NCBI GenBank assembly: GCA_023404495.1
Contig: JAEYBE010000012.1
Span: 1 to 16,789, forward strand
Reading direction: 5' to 3'
DNA from: Actinomycetes bacterium
Lineage (GTDB): Bacteria > Actinomycetota > Thermoleophilia > Solirubrobacterales > JACPNS01
DNA length: 16,789 nucleotides
Shown here: positions 1 to 7,004 of the stretch, one piece after another
How the letters are laid out: every line of letters starts with the position of its first letter
Numbering within the stretch: the stretch's first letter is position 1
The notes under the pieces: generated by a model
What the model was told of the DNA's origin: nothing
The model's database searches: none
The model's input: the letters and a program-made list of their open reading frames with translations, nothing else
Program-made: the position numbers and the translations under genes

Positions 1-14
1 GCGCAGTCTACGGC

Positions 15-20
15 TAGGCT
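15..20 (+). promoter_or_regulatory. -10 box of the DUF998-like gene (leaderless)
   Basis: TAGGCT lies 8 nt before the ATG at 29, preceded by CGGC. That spacing puts transcription start at or within a base or two of the ATG. No ribosome-binding site precedes the ATG. The same CGG-(N)-TAGNCT arrangement stands before the genes at 2733 and 5812. The -35 region is outside the window. Confidence 0.55.
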
Positions 21-28
21 CCGCCGCG

Positions 29-661
29 ATGCTGACGGCGGTCAACCACATCACGACGATCTCGTCGACCGACGAGGGCCTGGCGATTGCGATCTTGCTG
101 CTCGTGGCGGGCACCTTCGTCTCGTTGCTCTGCGCACATTTGGTCGACCGCGGCGTCAGTCCGATTCGCGACGCGGTCTCGGATTTTGGCGCCCGCGAGC
201 ATCCGTGGTTCTATCGCGTGGCCGCAATCTGGCTGGGGCTCGCCGGACTGCTCACGGCAGTGCTGCTTGGCGACGCGGTCTTTCCCAAGCCGACGATCAC
301 GATCCTCAGCCTGCTCGTGTTTGCTGCCGCGCGATGGGCGATCACGATATTCCCGACCGATCTCGAGGGCGAAGAAGAGACGAGCGTCGGGCGCGCGCAC
401 GTAGTGCTGGCGGTTGTCGCGTTCACTGCGCTGCCGGTGGCTGCGATCGCATTCGCATTCACGACCGCCGCGCTCGATCCGTTTTGGAAGCCCCATGGAT
501 TTCTTTTCACGGTTGTCGCCGGGACGATGGTCGGGGCGGCCCTTGCGACGGCGGCGTCGAGGGTCAACAGATCGGACCGCTTCGGTCTAAACGAGCGGCT
601 TCTCTACTTGACCATGTTCGCGTGGTTTGCGCTTGTGGCGATCGTCGCGCTGACCGGCTGA
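29..661 (+). CDS. DUF998-like integral membrane protein
   Basis: A 210-aa protein with about six hydrophobic helices (roughly residues 19-38, 64-82, 88-108, 123-145, 157-176 and 190-208) and no enzymatic motif. VSDFG at 50-54, FPTD at 108-111 and GRAH at 121-124 sit at the loop positions where DUF998 proteins carry their conserved S-D-G, F-P-x-D and G-x-x-H residues, so I assign it to that family from recall. The role of DUF998 proteins is unknown. The start at 29 is supported by a -10 box 8 nt upstream and by the first helix beginning soon after. It converges on meaA with only 3 nt between the two stop codons, so read-through of either gene would give antisense RNA to the other. Family assignment is moderately sure; that the gene is real and encodes a membrane protein is sure. 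Confidence 0.8.
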   Translation: MLTAVNHITTISSTDEGLAIAILLLVAGTFVSLLCAHLVDRGVSPIRDAVSDFGAREHPWFYRVAAIWLGLAGLLTAVLLGDAVFPKPTITILSLLVFAAARWAITIFPTDLEGEEETSVGRAHVVLAVVAFTALPVAAIAFAFTTAALDPFWKPHGFLFTVVAGTMVGAALATAASRVNRSDRFGLNERLLYLTMFAWFALVAIVALTG

Positions 662-664
662 GGT

Positions 665-2662
665 CTAGGCAGTAGCCCCAGCCACAGCCCCGGCCCGCTC
701 AGCAACCAGATCGACGATGTCGTTCATGATCCGGTTGATGTCGAAGTCCTTGGGTGTGTAGACGGCGGCAACACCTGCGTCGAGTAGCGGCTGGACGTCG
801 TGGTCGGGGATGATCCCGCCGCAGACGACCGGCACGTCGACGCCCGCTTCACGGAGGTCCTCGATCACCGCAGGGATCAGCTCGCGGTGCGAGCCCGACA
901 AGATTGAGAGCCCGACCACGTGGACGCCCTCTTGGACCGCGCTGGTGGCGATCTGTGAGGGGGTCAGGCGAATGCCTTCGTAGACGACATCCATGCCGAC
1001 GTCGCGCGCGCGCACGGCGATCTGCTCGGCACCGTTGCTGTGGCCGTCAAGTCCGGGCTTGCCGACGAGGATCTTGATGCGGCGGCCGAGCTTGTCGGAG
1101 ACCTCTTCAACGCGCTCGCGGATCGCCTCGAGCTGCTCGGAGTCACCGTGCATCGTGGCGTCGCCGATGCCGGTCGGGCCGCGGTAGGGGCCAAAGACCT
1201 CGCGCAGGGTCGCCGCCCACTCGCCGGTCGTGGCACCGGCCTTGGCGGCGGCGATCGAGAAGGGCATGAGGTTTACGGACTCGTCGCCGGCCGCCTCGGC
1301 GAGCTCGGCGAGCGCCTGGTCGACTGCTGCCTGATCGCGCTCAGTGCGCCAGCTCTTGACGGCGTCAACCAGCTCACGCTCGACCTCGGGGTCGATTGTC
1401 ATGATTCCGCCCTCGGCGTCGGCCGTCAGCGGCGACTCCTCGGTGGAGGTGAACTTGTTCTGGCCCACGACTGTGAGGTCGCCGTTCTCGATCGCGGTGA
1501 CGCGACGGCTGTGGCTCTCGACCAGCGCAGACTTCATGTACGGCACGGCCTCAACCGCGCCGCCGTGCTCTTCAACGACGGCCATCTCGGCCTTTGCGCC
1601 TTCGACCAGCTCGTCGACCAAGCCGTCCATCACAACCGAGCCCTCGAAGATGTCGGGGTAGTCGAGCAGGTCGGTCTCGAACGCCAGGACCTGCTGGATG
1701 CGCAGTGCCCACTGCTGGTCCCACGGGCGCGGAAGACCCAGCGCCTCGTTCCAGGCGGGGAGCTGCAGTGCGCGGGCGCGGGCGTCGCGGCCGATCGTCA
1801 CAGCGAGCGCCTCGAGCACGATGCGCTGAATGTTGTTCTCGGGCTGGGCCTCGGTGAGACCCAGTGAGTTGACCTGCACGCCGTAACGGAAGCGGCGCAG
1901 CTTCTCATCTTCGACGCCGTACTTGTCGGCGAGCTCCTGCCAGAGCTTGTTCATCGCGCGCAGCTTGGCGTGCTCCTCGACGAAGCGGATGCCCGCGTTG
2001 ACGAAGAAGCTGATGCGGCCGAAGACCTTCGGGAAGTCCTCGTCAGAGACCTGGCCGCGCTCCTTGACCGCGTCGAGCACGGCGATCGCGTTGCTCATCG
2101 AGTAGGCGATCTCTTGGACCGGGGTCGCTCCGGCCTCCTGCAGGTGGTAGCTGCAGATGTTGATCGGGTTCCACTTGGGGACGTTGTTGACCGTGTAGGC
2201 GACCATGTCGGCGATCAGACGCATCGACGGGCCCGGCGGGAAGGCGTAGGTGCCGCGCGAGAGGTACTCCTTGAGGATGTCGTTCTGCGTGGTTCCTGAA
2301 AGCTCGGCCTGCTCGACGCCGTTCTCGTCAGCCGTCGCGATGTAGAGGGAGAGCAGCCACATCGCCGTGGCGTTGATCGTCATCGAAGTGTTCATCTCGC
2401 CCAGCGGAATGCCGTCGAGCAGCGTGTGCATGTCCTGCTTGTGAGCAACCGAAACGCCGACCTTGCCGACCTCGCCCTTGGAGAGTTCGTCGTCGGCGTC
2501 GTAGCCCGTCTGCGTCGGTAGGTCGAAGGCGATCGAAAGGCCGGTCTGGCCCTTGGCGATGTTCTTGCGATAAAGCTCGTTCGACTTCTTGGCGTTGGAG
2601 TGACCGCTGTAGGTGCGCATCACCCAAGGGCGATCGGGCTGGGGGAGACGGTGGTTGCTCAT
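665..2662 (-). CDS. meaA: Ethylmalonyl-CoA mutase (MeaA-type, B12-dependent)
   Basis: 665 aa, one chain with both domains of the family. The N-terminal (beta/alpha)8 mutase domain covers about 1-490. It carries RTYSGHS (16-22), DLPTQTGYD (47-55), FPPGPS (141-146) and the catalytic-region YHLQEAGATPVQE (172-184). The C-terminal cobalamin domain (about 528-655) has D539-G-H541-S-N-G544, the DxHxxG motif whose His ligates cobalt, then SILSGS (586-591) and GGIIP (615-619). PTQTGYD and RTYSGHS match Streptomyces MeaA/Ecm rather than methylmalonyl-CoA mutase (ATHRGYD, RQYAGFS). The family converts (2R)-ethylmalonyl-CoA to methylsuccinyl-CoA in the ethylmalonyl-CoA pathway; ccr, the preceding step, lies about 8 kb away in this window. 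The open frame extends to 2854, but I place the start at 2662 because a -35/-10 promoter ends 7 nt upstream and homology begins just after. No epimerase gene is adjacent. Exact acyl-CoA preference is inferred. Confidence 0.92.
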   Translation of the reverse strand: MSNHRLPQPDRPWVMRTYSGHSNAKKSNELYRKNIAKGQTGLSIAFDLPTQTGYDADDELSKGEVGKVGVSVAHKQDMHTLLDGIPLGEMNTSMTINATAMWLLSLYIATADENGVEQAELSGTTQNDILKEYLSRGTYAFPPGPSMRLIADMVAYTVNNVPKWNPINICSYHLQEAGATPVQEIAYSMSNAIAVLDAVKERGQVSDEDFPKVFGRISFFVNAGIRFVEEHAKLRAMNKLWQELADKYGVEDEKLRRFRYGVQVNSLGLTEAQPENNIQRIVLEALAVTIGRDARARALQLPAWNEALGLPRPWDQQWALRIQQVLAFETDLLDYPDIFEGSVVMDGLVDELVEGAKAEMAVVEEHGGAVEAVPYMKSALVESHSRRVTAIENGDLTVVGQNKFTSTEESPLTADAEGGIMTIDPEVERELVDAVKSWRTERDQAAVDQALAELAEAAGDESVNLMPFSIAAAKAGATTGEWAATLREVFGPYRGPTGIGDATMHGDSEQLEAIRERVEEVSDKLGRRIKILVGKPGLDGHSNGAEQIAVRARDVGMDVVYEGIRLTPSQIATSAVQEGVHVVGLSILSGSHRELIPAVIEDLREAGVDVPVVCGGIIPDHDVQPLLDAGVAAVYTPKDFDINRIMNDIVDLVAERAGAVAGATA

Positions 2663-2669
2663 GTAACGA

Positions 2670-2698
2670 ATTGTATTTGCCTCGGTCTCGCCCGGCAA
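2670..2698 (-). promoter_or_regulatory. meaA promoter (leaderless)
   Basis: On the minus strand TTGCCG (2693-2698) and TACAAT (2670-2675) are separated by exactly 17 bp. TACAAT ends 7 nt before the meaA ATG at 2662, so the transcript should begin at or near the A of the start codon. There is no room for a leader or a cobalamin riboswitch. The promoter lies back to back with the -10 box of the hydrolase gene at 2733. Confidence 0.65.
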
Positions 2699-2704
2699 GA
2701 CGGC

Positions 2705-2727
2705 TAGTCTGGCGCCGCAGAGGAGAG
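2705..2727 (+). promoter_or_regulatory. -10 box and ribosome-binding site of hydrolase operon
   Basis: TAGTCT at 2705-2710 is followed by GGCGCC. Transcription would start near 2717, leaving a leader of about 15 nt that holds a strong ribosome-binding site (AGAGGAGAG, 2719-2727) just before the ATG at 2733. No convincing -35 is seen. The same TAGTCTGGCGCC string recurs at 5797-5808 before the gene at 5812. Confidence 0.5.
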
Positions 2728-2732
2728 CCCTG

Positions 2733-3653
2733 ATGAAGATCTTTCGCAAAATCCTGATCGCGCTCGCCGTGGTCGTGGTCGTCCTCAACTGGACCTGGGG
2801 AAAGCTGCCGACTGAGCCGCCTGCGCCGCCGCAGAGCAAGTACGCGACGGTCAACGGCGTGAAGGTGCATTACATGGAGACGAAGGGCAAGGGTCCCGGC
2901 GTGATCATGATCCACGGGCACCCGGGCACGTTTCTCGACTGGAACTACGTGCGCCAGCAGCTCCCCGGCACGCGCACGATCGCGATCGACCGTCCGGGGT
3001 ATGGCTACTCGAGCGGCGGATACGTCGACTTCGACGATCAGGTCAAGCTCGTCCACGATCTCGCCACGCAATTGGGCATGAAGAAGCCGGTGATCGCCGG
3101 TCACTCATACGGCGGCACGATGGCCGTCGCCTATGCCGAGCGATATCCCAAGCAGACGACTGGAATCGTGCCCGTCGATCCCGCCCTGGATCCAAACGGC
3201 GCGAAGGAGCTCGACCGCATCCAGGCGCACTTCCTGAAGGTGCTCGAGTTGCCGGTGATCGAACAGATCTCAAACGCCACCTTCAGCCAGCTGATGCTGA
3301 CCGGCCTCTCGACGCCTCAGGTCGAGCAGGCGTTCACGCCTGATCCCGTCAACGCGGACTACAAAGAGCAGCTCAAGGCCGTGAACCTTAAATCGAGCGA
3401 TTTGAAGACGTTCGCCGATGAGACGCTCGACTTTGACGGTGTGGTCGATTCGATCCTCCCGGGCCTCTCACGAATCAAGGTGCCGACGATCGTCATCCAG
3501 GGCCGCGGCGACAAGCTCGTCACGGCGTCGTCGACCGCCAGCGCGACCCGTAAGATCCCGGGCGCCAAGTACGTCTCGCTGCCCGGCGGTCACATGCAGA
3601 CATGGGTGCACCCTGACCAGGTCGCCGCGGCGGTGCGCCAAGCATCGCGATGA
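2733..3653 (+). CDS. Membrane-anchored alpha/beta hydrolase, first of a tandem pair
   Basis: 306 aa. Residues 5-20 form one hydrophobic helix after a basic start (MKIFRK). A Pro-rich linker (about 25-34) follows, so the catalytic domain is probably tethered outside the membrane. The alpha/beta-hydrolase core shows the oxyanion HGHPG (61-65), DRPGYGYS (86-93), nucleophile elbow G-H-S125-Y-G-G, acid D260 (QGRGD) and H287 (GGHM): a complete Ser-Asp-His triad. The fold covers esterases, epoxide hydrolases, haloperoxidases and lactonases. The sequence does not decide the substrate, although a Ser nucleophile argues against an epoxide hydrolase or haloalkane dehalogenase, which use Asp. The stop overlaps the next start as ATGA (3650-3653), so the two genes are translationally coupled. 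It is transcribed divergently from meaA. Confidence 0.85.
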   Translation: MKIFRKILIALAVVVVVLNWTWGKLPTEPPAPPQSKYATVNGVKVHYMETKGKGPGVIMIHGHPGTFLDWNYVRQQLPGTRTIAIDRPGYGYSSGGYVDFDDQVKLVHDLATQLGMKKPVIAGHSYGGTMAVAYAERYPKQTTGIVPVDPALDPNGAKELDRIQAHFLKVLELPVIEQISNATFSQLMLTGLSTPQVEQAFTPDPVNADYKEQLKAVNLKSSDLKTFADETLDFDGVVDSILPGLSRIKVPTIVIQGRGDKLVTASSTASATRKIPGAKYVSLPGGHMQTWVHPDQVAAAVRQASR

Positions 3654-4570
3654 TCGCGCTCTACATCGCGGGCGCGCTGCTGGCGGCGGTGGTGCTGGCG
3701 AACCTGATCTTCGGACGTCTGCCCAAGCCGCCGGCCGCGGGTGGCGGCGTGATCGACACGGCGGGCGGGCCGATCCACTACGTCGAATCGCTCGGCGAGG
3801 GCCCACCAATCGTCTTCATCCACGGGATGCCGAGCACTTGCCGCGAGTTCGATCTGGTGCGCGAAAAGCTCGCCGGCCGTCACACGATCGCGTTCGATCG
3901 ACCGGGCTATGCGTGGTCCGATGGGCCGCCGCAGCAGTTCGGCGCGCAGCTCGACGCGATCGTTGAGGCCGCCGGCACGCTTGGTGTGGACCGCGCGATC
4001 GTGGTTGGTCACTCCTTCGGCGGGATGGCGGCGCTCGGTCTTGGAATCCGCCGGCCGGAATTCGTCGAGCGACTGCTGCTGCTCGCGCCGGCCGCCGGCG
4101 GGTCGCGCGTGGCCGAGGCATCCGTCAATCAGGCGCACAAGATCCTGAAACTCGAGACGCCCGTCGTGCGCCAAGTCTGCGATCTGCTCTTTCTGCGACT
4201 GGTGCGCAAACGCGCCGCGCGCGTCGGGGCGGCCGGCGTCTACGGCGGCGATCCGCGTCTGGATGTGCAGCGCCACGTCGCCGAGTCGATGCTCGCGCGC
4301 CACAACAGCGTGCGCGCCTATGCGAGCGACCGCATTCTCTTCAACGACTCAGAGCGGATGGTGAGCAAGAACCTCAAGCGCATCTCAGCGCCGTCGGTGA
4401 TCCTGCACGGCGAGTCCGATCCGACGGTTCCGACCCGCAACGCGCGCAGGCTCGCCGAGGCGCTCGCTGGCTCGGAACTGATCGAGGTGCCGGGCGATCA
4501 TCACCTGGCGACGAAGAACGCGGATGACGTGGTGGCCGCGTTGGCGCGGCTCGAATCACGCGCGCAGTAA
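3650..4570 (+). CDS. Membrane-anchored alpha/beta hydrolase, second of a tandem pair
   Basis: 306 aa, the same length and plan as its upstream neighbour. An N-terminal helix (about 2-21) is followed by FGRLPKPPA, which parallels TWGKLPTEPPA in the partner, then the hydrolase core. Visible motifs are HGMPS (58-62), DRPGYAWS (83-90), the elbow G-H-S122-F-G-G, acid D257 (HGESD) and H284 or H285. The shared length, anchor, linker and motif spacing suggest a gene duplication, though the cap regions differ considerably (about 150-245). Its ATG overlaps the preceding TGA in ATGA. The last 15 nt overlap, tail to tail, the end of the flavin oxidoreductase gene on the other strand. Substrate unknown. 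Confidence 0.85.
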   Translation: MIALYIAGALLAAVVLANLIFGRLPKPPAAGGGVIDTAGGPIHYVESLGEGPPIVFIHGMPSTCREFDLVREKLAGRHTIAFDRPGYAWSDGPPQQFGAQLDAIVEAAGTLGVDRAIVVGHSFGGMAALGLGIRRPEFVERLLLLAPAAGGSRVAEASVNQAHKILKLETPVVRQVCDLLFLRLVRKRAARVGAAGVYGGDPRLDVQRHVAESMLARHNSVRAYASDRILFNDSERMVSKNLKRISAPSVILHGESDPTVPTRNARRLAEALAGSELIEVPGDHHLATKNADDVVAALARLESRAQ

Positions 4571-5767
4571 CACTGCGATCTCGCGCGGGTCGAACATCAG
4601 TTTCATCGGCGAGGTGCTGCGTGAAGCCAGTCCGATGAAGCGTTCGGCGACATTGGGATCGCGCGCGGCGCGACGGTAGACGAATCGCTCGAACTGGCTG
4701 AGACTGCGCCCGCGCGAGTACGGCGCGATCTGCAACGTGTGCGGATAGATCCGCCGGCGCACGCGGCGGCGGTAGCGCCGCATCGAGTCCCCGATCGGGA
4801 CACTTCCGAGCACCGCCGGCGCTAGCGCATCGGCCGCCCATGCGCCGGTCTCGAACGCCCAGCCGCAGCCGATGCCGAAGAGCGGGTCGATCGCCTGCGC
4901 TGCGTCTCCGACGAGCGCCACGCCGTCTTTCACCGGATCGCGCCAGATGTTCGTCAGGTCGATCCGTCCAGCGATCGGACCCGCGAGTTCGAGCTGTTCG
5001 GCGTCGGGCGCTTCGGGCAGAGCAGCGATCGCCCGTCGGCACGCGCCTTCGAGATCGCGCTTGTATTCGGGCAGCCGGTCGAGCGTCGGCATCAGGTAGT
5101 AGCCGGTCATGCCGTCGATCGTTGGGAACGCGCCAAACCATTGATCCTTGAGGAAGTAGCCGGTCGTCGCCGGCGCGGCCGGGTGGCTAGGACCCGTGAA
5201 GAACGGCGAGTAATTGAATCGACCATTGCGCAAGCGGAATTCCCGGCAACCTGCCATCCCGGCGACGGCGGAATCGCGTCCGTCGGCGCCGACCAACACC
5301 TGGGAGTCGGCGACGTACTCCGGGCCTTCAATCGCCACCACGCGAGCACGTACACCCCCTGCCTCGGTCGATTCGATCGTCCGCAGCGAATGCCCGAGCC
5401 GCAGTTCCACGCCTGGTGTTTCGGCGGCGATCCTGCGCAGCATCGGATCCAGCAGCCTGCGCGGGAGGTTGATCGGCGGCGGGACCGATTCGACCGGCTC
5501 CACAACGCCATCATCGAACCACGCACGGATTGGCGAGCGCACCGCACCCGCTTTCTGCATTGGGTCGAGCAGGCCCAGCCGCTCGATCGTCGGAATGCAG
5601 GAAGACTGCATGTAATGGCCGCAAACGACCTTCCATGCGTCGACCGACGGACGCTTCTCCAGTAAGAGCACGCGTACGCCTGCCCGAGCCATCAAAACCG
5701 CGGCGGTGCAGCCCGCGAGGCTGGCGCCGACGATGATCACGTCGTGGTTGTCGCTGCTGGTGGACAT
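4556..5767 (-). CDS. FAD-dependent oxidoreductase, geranylgeranyl-reductase-like
   Basis: 403 aa with the layout of group A flavoprotein monooxygenases and geranylgeranyl reductases. The N-terminal Rossmann motif is IIVGASLAG (11-19), with E37 of LLLEK for the ribose. GADGRDS (160-166) contacts FAD and the pyrophosphate. GDAAQAIDP (287-295) is the GD motif for the FAD ribityl chain, followed by FGIGCGWAFE. The last 75 residues are Arg-rich with no membrane segment. Members hydroxylate small aromatics or reduce isoprenoid double bonds; the sequence does not settle which. It reads divergently from the metallo-hydrolase gene, with 44 nt between the two ATGs, and converges on the tandem hydrolase pair. 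The ATG at 5767 has TGGAG about 10 nt upstream. Confidence 0.82.
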   Translation of the reverse strand: MSTSSDNHDVIIVGASLAGCTAAVLMARAGVRVLLLEKRPSVDAWKVVCGHYMQSSCIPTIERLGLLDPMQKAGAVRSPIRAWFDDGVVEPVESVPPPINLPRRLLDPMLRRIAAETPGVELRLGHSLRTIESTEAGGVRARVVAIEGPEYVADSQVLVGADGRDSAVAGMAGCREFRLRNGRFNYSPFFTGPSHPAAPATTGYFLKDQWFGAFPTIDGMTGYYLMPTLDRLPEYKRDLEGACRRAIAALPEAPDAEQLELAGPIAGRIDLTNIWRDPVKDGVALVGDAAQAIDPLFGIGCGWAFETGAWAADALAPAVLGSVPIGDSMRRYRRRVRRRIYPHTLQIAPYSRGRSLSQFERFVYRRAARDPNVAERFIGLASRSTSPMKLMFDPREIAVLLRA

Positions 5768-5787
5768 TGCCGAAGGCTCCAGCCGAG

Positions 5788-5793
5788 ATCTAA
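5788..5793 (-). promoter_or_regulatory. Putative -10 box of the FAD oxidoreductase gene
   Basis: TTAGAT on the minus strand, about 20 nt before the ATG at 5767, leaves a short leader containing TGGAG. It lies 3 bp from the oppositely directed -10 box at 5797-5802, so two polymerases could hardly open both at once. No clear -35. Confidence 0.35.
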
Positions 5794-5796
5794 CGG

Positions 5797-5802
5797 TAGT
5801 CT
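5797..5802 (+). promoter_or_regulatory. -10 box of the MBL-fold hydrolase gene (leaderless)
   Basis: TAGTCT sits 9 nt before the ATG at 5812, in the context CGG-TAGTCT-GGCGCC. No ribosome-binding site lies between box and start, so transcription and translation probably begin at about the same base. Confidence 0.55.
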
Positions 5803-5811
5803 GGCGCCCAT

Positions 5812-6672
5812 ATGAGCTTCGAAATCATCGACACACGCTTCCAGGGGATCGAGCGCTCGATCGCCTGTCATCGCTACGAGGACATCCTGATCGATCCGGG
5901 TCCGGAGGCCTCGATCGACCACGTGATCGACGCGATCGGCGACATGGTGCCGCGGGTCATCCTGCTCACTCACGTGCACCTCGACCACGCGGGCGGCACC
6001 GGCCGATTGGTCGAGCGCTACCCGGGCGCGCAGGTCTACATCCACGAGGACGGCGTCAAGCACATGGTCGATCCCTCGCGGCTGATCGCTTCGGCCACGC
6101 GGATCTACGGCGATGAGATGGACAAGTGGGGAGAGGTTCTTCCAATTCCCGCCAGCAACGTCCACGCGCTGAGAGACGGCGACGTGATCGAGGGTTTCAA
6201 GGCGATCCACACACCAGGCCACTCAGGCCATCACATGGCCTTCCTGCACCTTGAGACCGAGTACGCGCTGGTCGGCGATCTAGTAGGACAGATGGTTCAC
6301 GGCTTCGACCTGCGGGTGATCTCAACCCCGCCGCCCGAGGTTGACATCGAAGCATGGCTCGCCTCGCTCGACAAGCTCGCCGAGCACGACCCCGTGCCTT
6401 CGACGCTCGGGCTCACGCACTTTGGCCGCGTGCCAGACGTGCTCGACACGATCATGGGGGCCAAGAACGAATTGCGCCGCCTGGCGGAGCTTGCGCGATC
6501 GGGCAGCGAAGAGGACTTCATGCGCGACTTCGAGGCGAGCCTTGAGAACGTGCCGCCTGACATCGCCGAGTCGGTCACCGGGGCGCTTCCCGTGGCCCAC
6601 AACTACGCGGGCCTGCTGCGCTATTGGGACAAGAAGGCCGCCGCGGCGGCGGAGGCGGCGGCGGGGGAGTAG
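5812..6672 (+). CDS. Metallo-beta-lactamase-fold hydrolase
   Basis: 286 aa. The dinuclear metal motif is intact: H54-V-H56-L-D58-H59 in THVHLDHAGG, then H137 (TPGHSGHH), bridging D156 (LVGDLVG) and H203 (LTHFG). The order resembles the glyoxalase II-like/hydroxyacylglutathione hydrolase branch, with IDPG (27-30) near the N-terminus. After the core, about 70 residues form a helical extension ending in an Ala/Glu tail (near 275-286) encoded by GC-rich triplets. The substrate could be a thioester, lactone or phosphodiester; nothing here settles it. There is no signal peptide, so it is cytosolic. The start is set by a -10 box 9 nt upstream. The clpS-like gene follows 16 nt after the stop but has its own -10 box. 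Confidence 0.87.
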   Translation: MSFEIIDTRFQGIERSIACHRYEDILIDPGPEASIDHVIDAIGDMVPRVILLTHVHLDHAGGTGRLVERYPGAQVYIHEDGVKHMVDPSRLIASATRIYGDEMDKWGEVLPIPASNVHALRDGDVIEGFKAIHTPGHSGHHMAFLHLETEYALVGDLVGQMVHGFDLRVISTPPPEVDIEAWLASLDKLAEHDPVPSTLGLTHFGRVPDVLDTIMGAKNELRRLAELARSGSEEDFMRDFEASLENVPPDIAESVTGALPVAHNYAGLLRYWDKKAAAAAEAAAGE

Positions 6673-6675
6673 CCG

Positions 6676-6681
6676 TACAAT
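6676..6681 (+). promoter_or_regulatory. -10 box of the clpS-like gene (leaderless)
   Basis: TACAAT (5 of 6 to TATAAT) lies 7 nt before the ATG at 6689, in the 16-nt gap after the MBL gene. An earlier in-frame ATG at 6680 overlaps this hexamer, so the later ATG is the better start. The identical hexamer and spacing precede meaA. Confidence 0.55.
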
Positions 6682-6688
6682 GCCCCTG

Positions 6689-6979
6689 ATGACCAGCGAA
6701 ACCATCGAGAAGCCAGTCGTTCGCGGCCCGGGATCGGGTCTTGGCGGGCTCTGGCACATCATCGTCAAGAACGACAACCACAACACCTTCGACGGCGTTG
6801 CGATGGTGCTCAGCCGCACGCTCCCGGGCGTCACGCTCGGCCGCGGCTACGAGTTCGCGGATGAGATTCACAACTCCGGACAGGCCACGGTCTGGTCAGG
6901 CCAGCTCGAGCCGGCCGAGCTCTATTGGGAGCAGCTCGCCGACTTCGGGCTGACGATGGCTCCGCTCGCGCAGAGCTGA
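6689..6979 (+). CDS. clpS: ClpS-like N-degron adaptor
   Basis: 96 aa, a normal size for ClpS, which docks on the ClpA/ClpC N-domain and delivers proteins with destabilising N-terminal residues to ClpP. It keeps the fold signature: a short flexible N-terminus, IIVKND (24-29), a helix ending in VLSRTLPG, EIHNSGQATVW (59-69), then an Ala/Glu helix and a final strand. The residues that read the N-degron in E. coli ClpS align as N34 to N28, D35 to D29, D36 to N30, T38 to N32, M40 to F34 and H66 to H61. Asn, Asp and His are kept; the pocket rim is changed. It may therefore prefer a different degron or partner. It follows the MBL gene by 16 nt but has its own -10 box. No clpA or clpC is in the window. 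A ClpS-domain assignment is likely; function is inferred. Confidence 0.75.
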   Translation: MTSETIEKPVVRGPGSGLGGLWHIIVKNDNHNTFDGVAMVLSRTLPGVTLGRGYEFADEIHNSGQATVWSGQLEPAELYWEQLADFGLTMAPLAQS

Positions 6980-6985
6980 AATCTC

Positions 6986-6997
6986 CGGCGTACGCCG
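6986..6997. terminator. Short palindrome between convergent clpS and CocE genes
   Basis: CGGCGTACGCCG is a perfect 12-bp palindrome in the 25-nt gap between the two facing stop codons. It is flanked by CTC and GAG, which could extend the stem past a 2-nt bulge. No T-tract follows on either strand, so at best it is a weak bidirectional terminator. Confidence 0.3.
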
Positions 6998-7004
6998 CCG
7001 AGAC

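Noticed and set aside
1040..1867. Long plus-strand open frame of 275 codons opposite meaA
   Set aside because: It lies wholly within meaA, whose protein is strongly conserved. The translation is Arg/Leu/Asp-rich with no motif, as expected of an antisense frame in GC-rich DNA.
665..2662. Methylmalonyl-CoA mutase large subunit
   Set aside because: Motifs PTQTGYD and RTYSGHS, and fused domains of 665 aa, match MeaA/Ecm; the usual small-subunit partner is absent.
2663..2732. Cobalamin riboswitch for the B12-dependent mutase
   Set aside because: Only 70 nt separate the divergent starts and the predicted meaA transcript has no leader; there is no room for the aptamer.
2663..2854. Upstream extension of meaA to ATG 2854
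   Set aside because: The extra 64 residues overlap the promoters and the divergent hydrolase gene, and have no homology; a -35/-10 pair ends 7 nt before ATG 2662.
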